64,000 nucleotides of DNA, taken from contig OX442417.1 of the NCBI GenBank assembly GCA_949361645.1, forward strand, positions 15,271,877 to 15,335,876. The letters are read 5' to 3'. The DNA is from Spongilla lacustris (lineage: Eukaryota > Porifera > Demospongiae > Spongillida > Spongillidae). A program made the position numbers and the translations under genes. The notes beneath the pieces were generated by a model. It had not been told where the DNA came from. It made no database searches and saw only the letters and a list, made by a program, of their open reading frames with translations. Shown in pieces: positions 60,979 through 64,000 of this stretch (its first letter is position 1; each line of letters opens with the position of its first letter).

Positions 60979-61734
60979 GCAGGCCCGTAGGCTGGTCGAG
61001 AGACGGGGGGGGGTTCGGGAAAGCAATAAGGTGGAACTGATTAAGAGCGGGGGTGGGAGCAGGAGGGGGCATAGCCCCCTCTCGCCCAGCTAGGGGGTAT
61101 GGGGGAGCGCTGTAAGCTTTGCAACTTTTGCAATTTTTCATCCACAAAACATAGCATAATTGCATAGAAACATGGATATAGAACAGTTTGTGTTCCCGTT
61201 CAATAATGAAGTACATGTAGGTCTGGCTTGCGAGTTGCGAGTCTAAAGGCTGGCATACACGGGGCAACTTCCGGGTGATTTGTCGTATGCAACTCAAATG
61301 ACTACTGCGCGTAACAGTATATGCTAGTTGGGCGTAGCCCGACCTTTGCGTATCCGCCAATACGCGAAGGTCGGGCTACGCCCAACTAACAGTATGCATG
61401 GGTAAAAGTTCCGCAATTCTTGACCGTATGCGGAACTTTTACCCATAGTTGCACGCAACCCGTAATTTAATTCACGGACCCTCCCCCTGTTCCACCGCTG
61501 CTGTTTGTAGCGGGCGGGACGTGGGCGCCCCATTTTAGAATGGATGTCCCGCGGTTGCTAAGTCTGCATGTATTGTTATCTCATTCTCGCGGGCTATAGC
61601 TATACATGTATAGAAGTTATGAATAAATTTTTTGATGGCAAGCGGAACTAGTTCTGACGAGCGGGGGGGGGGGGGGGGGGGGGGGGTCGACCGAACCCAC
61701 CGACCCCCCCCCCCCCCCCAGCCTACGGGCATGC
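60979..61734. mobile_element. candidate TIR element with nested hairpins
   Basis: The left end gcaggcccgtaggctgg matches the inverted right end ccagcctacgggcatgc. Both TIRs run into G or C tracts and a ttcggg/gaaccc block. Inside are two separate hairpins: 61326-61387 (about 28-bp arms, one mismatch) and 61399-61445 (17-bp perfect arms). No transposase frame is present, so any mobility would be non-autonomous. Confidence 0.55.
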
Positions 61735-62166
61735 ATTGAACTAGACTTTTTTTCAAGTGCAAATCGCCCGCGACTTTATAACATCAATTTGTGACTTCAC
61801 GTCACGTGACAGGTGGGGGACCGGGAGGTATTAGATCATGTAATGGTGAGTTACTATAACTCAAAGTTAATTACAATCGTAGTGGCATTCAAGTTTGATT
61901 TGTTGTTTTGAATATGAACTTCTAAAACGCCAATTAAATTGCATACTTTTTCAATCTATTTTCATGGCTATTCTTTAGATTATGAATCAAAAGTTGCCGT
62001 ATCTTTCTGTGTCAAATTAATTAATTGCAAGGTATTTGATTTTATCCTTTGAACTGTAAAAGATAGTTGAATTTTAATAATGTGTTTGGTATTTGCCTAA
62101 CCATGGTTATTGTGTATTCATAAATTGATTTAGATTGATAATCCTATTTTCATTCAAAAGCGTTGC

Positions 62167-62748
62167 GGCTTGATGGAGGAGGGGTACCTTGAGGGCTTTA
62201 TGCTCCCTGAGGGGAGAAGAGCACGGGTCTGGGGAGGAGGTAATTCACCAGTGGGCCTTTATAGTCAATCTATAATGGTTGGCCTTACATGATGATGTGT
62301 GCTAGTGCTAGTGGTATGTTTGTACATGTGGCCCTTGAGCCACAACAAGTACCTTCAGCTCACTTAGAAATGTCAAGAAAAGCACAGTTGCCATTTCACA
62401 GTGAGCTACATGTTACACACCCTACAATCTACTGGTTGCCCTGCATTGTATGTGCGAAGTGGTATATATGTACATGTGGCCCTTGACTCTACCTTCGGTA
62501 GTGAATGACATAGTGCAGGTTTGTGCTTTCAGATATATACTCATGTTGGAGCTGATGTGGTGGAAGAGCACTTGCCATTTCACAGTGAGCTAGCTACATG
62601 TACAGCTGAAGGTACTTGATGTGGTAGGGTCAAGGGTCACATGTACATACATACCATGGTCTACCACACATACAACATAGGCCAACCAGTAGATTAACTA
62701 GGCCCAATTTAGGCCCATGAGGGTCCTCCTCCCCAGGCCAGTGCAATT
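62167..62748. mobile_element. inverted-repeat element, unit 4, right end truncated
   Basis: The left arm starts ttgatggaggaggggtacct; the right arm stops after ctccccaggccagtgca, where unrelated sequence begins. The preceding AT-rich block (61830-62160) also matches 34740-35060. Confidence 0.6.
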
Positions 62749-63114
62749 CTGGTGCAATATTAGTTCATCAAAAGCCAACGGTAGAACGGCGTAACATAAC
62801 GACTCGCCGTAGCCCGTTGGAAAACTGACAAATGCATTGCGCCAACTCAAAACATGTACTACGCTTCTTAGCTGCTCTTCTTAGAACTTCGAATACCCCA
62901 AACGTGCTCACTCCACTTGCGTCGGTAATTGCTAATTGATCGCACGATTATAACAGAGGTATGCAATTACCGCATAACTCGAATCTGATTGGTTCCCCAA
63001 CATTCTGGGGAAGCTGGACAGAAATGAGTACAGGACTTTACCAGACCCACTTTTCACGTAGCGGTGATGTAATCCATCCGCAGCTGTGAAACTTTGGGTC
63101 TGGGTACGAGACTA
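62749..63114. other. unit 4/5 junction sequence
   Basis: Sequence not found in the other units. It holds an inverted pair, ccagaccca and tgggtctgg (about 63040-63105), that may be the ends of a small palindromic element next to the duplication breakpoint. Confidence 0.4.
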
Positions 63115-63415
63115 GTGAGGAGGTGCCTTTGAATTTGTTGACAGGTGTGTTGTATGTCTGTCTGTGTGTCTGTGTATGAGAAAGTCATCTTTATTGAAGG
63201 TGACATCTTTCAGCACTACTTTGAACATTATGTGAAATTATTGGAGGTGAGGAGGGTTGTCATAGGGACAAATTAAAGTCAAGGTGCACTGTGGACTGAA
63301 CAATATTTTATGGTGTGGGCGCTTATTAGGGTTCATGGGATCAGGACATGTGAATTAAACAGTACGTCAGTCCTGCAGGTTACTATGTTCTTTTTAATGC
63401 CCTCTTGTTATGTAG

Positions 63416-63553
63416 CGCAAAGGTAAAGAAGTGCTGCACTATAAGACTGGGGAGGTGTACACTGGAGAGTTCCATAACGACCTCTTCCATGGCGAGGGAG
63501 AAATGAAGTACTTTGGAATATCAAAGTACCAAGGGTCCTGGACTAATGGTCTG
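63416..63553 (+). pseudogene. isolated MORN exon 19 copy, unit 5
   Basis: Same length and frame as parent exon 19 (32996-33133), with the TATGTAG acceptor and GTGAGA donor kept. A further exon may lie beyond the window edge, so it cannot be excluded that this belongs to a surviving gene. Confidence 0.6.
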
Positions 63554-63667
63554 GTGAGACATCTACACTACATCTCCAGTCTCCATTCCTCATCCACACT
63601 AGTCCCCATTTCTCCTTCACCCTCATCCCTCCACCACCCTAGTACTCCACCATAGTCCCCATCCCTC

Positions 63668-64000
63668 CTGTGGAGGGAAGAGGAGGCAGTGAGGGTGTGG
63701 AGGGAAGAGGAGGTAGTGAGGGTGTGGAGGGAAGAGGAGGCAGTGAGGGTGTGGAGGGAAGAGGAGGCAGTGAGGGTGTGGAGGGAAGAGGAGGTAGTGA
63801 GGGTGTGGAGGGACGATGAGGTAGTGAGAGTGTGGAGGGAAGAGGAGGTAGTGAGGGTGTGGAGGGAAGAGGAGGCAGTGAGGGTGTGGAGAGAAAAGGA
63901 GGCAGTGAGGGTGTGGAGGGAAGAGGGGGCAGTGAGGGTGTGGAGGGAAGAGGAGGCAGTGAGGATGTGGATAGAAGAGGAGGCAGTGAGCTCGAGGGTG
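63668..64000. repeat. 27-bp minisatellite, unit 5, continues beyond the window
   Basis: Same family as in unit 4, at the same distance from exon 19; at least 12 units visible. Confidence 0.93.

Larger units (their letters stand above)
58029..63114. repeat. segmental duplication unit 4
   Basis: About 5.1 kb. It holds a relic of MORN exon 16, an intact copy of MORN exon 19, a 27-bp minisatellite, a degenerate zinc-finger fragment, unrelated sequence with a TIR element, and a copy of the AT-rich flank with the inverted-repeat element (61830-62748). Confidence 0.7.
63115..64000. repeat. segmental duplication unit 5, truncated by window edge
   Basis: Starts with the marker tgaggaggtgcctttgaatt, then the exon 16 relic, an exon 18 relic, an intact exon 19 (63416-63553) and the 27-bp minisatellite. 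It is close to unit 4 over its whole visible length, so units 4 and 5 are probably the most recent duplication pair. It continues past the right edge. Confidence 0.75.

Overview
The window is animal nuclear DNA. Genes have many short exons with canonical GT/AG introns, intron positions are phase-consistent, and products are metazoan: myosin V, NAXE, DHFR, TIMM29, a Rho GEF and C2H2 zinc-finger proteins. Short introns, dense minisatellites and long homopolymer runs suggest an invertebrate, perhaps a sponge or another non-bilaterian, but nothing seen fixes the species. All exon models come from reading splice sites and frames by eye.

Left part, 1-14 kb: a class V myosin heavy chain on the minus strand, 22 exons read, running off the left edge inside the tail DIL domain. 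14.9-17.4 kb: two tandem complete four-exon NAD(P)H-hydrate epimerase genes on the plus strand. 18.4-19.5 kb: an intronless TPR-like gene on the minus strand. 20.1-21.7 kb: three tandem repeats of roughly 455-630 bp carrying a decayed coding relic.

Middle part, 22.4-34.1 kb: a six-exon DHFR gene (minus) sits head to head with an intronless TIMM29-like gene (plus), with only 49 bp between start codons. A 22-exon plus-strand gene then encodes a proline-rich region, a DH-PH Rho guanine-nucleotide exchange module and about ten MORN repeats.

Right part, 32.2-64 kb: the 3' end of the DH-PH-MORN gene with its downstream flank is repeated in five tandem segments of about 9.8, 9.2, 6.8, 5.1 and >0.9 kb. 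Each carries decayed MORN exons and, depending on the copy, a minus-strand C2H2 zinc-finger gene, an inverted-repeat element, a TIR element filled by a 16-bp minisatellite, and relics of an LTR-retrotransposon pol. The zinc-finger gene differs between units: 10 fingers in unit 1, internally deleted with a nonsense codon in unit 2, expanded to 16 in unit 3, and degenerate in unit 4.

The most unusual signals are tandem repeats seeded at exon ends that iterate the 5' splice site, CCCTCC arrays serving as very long polypyrimidine tracts on the sense strand of both large genes, and the tandem MORN/zinc-finger amplification.
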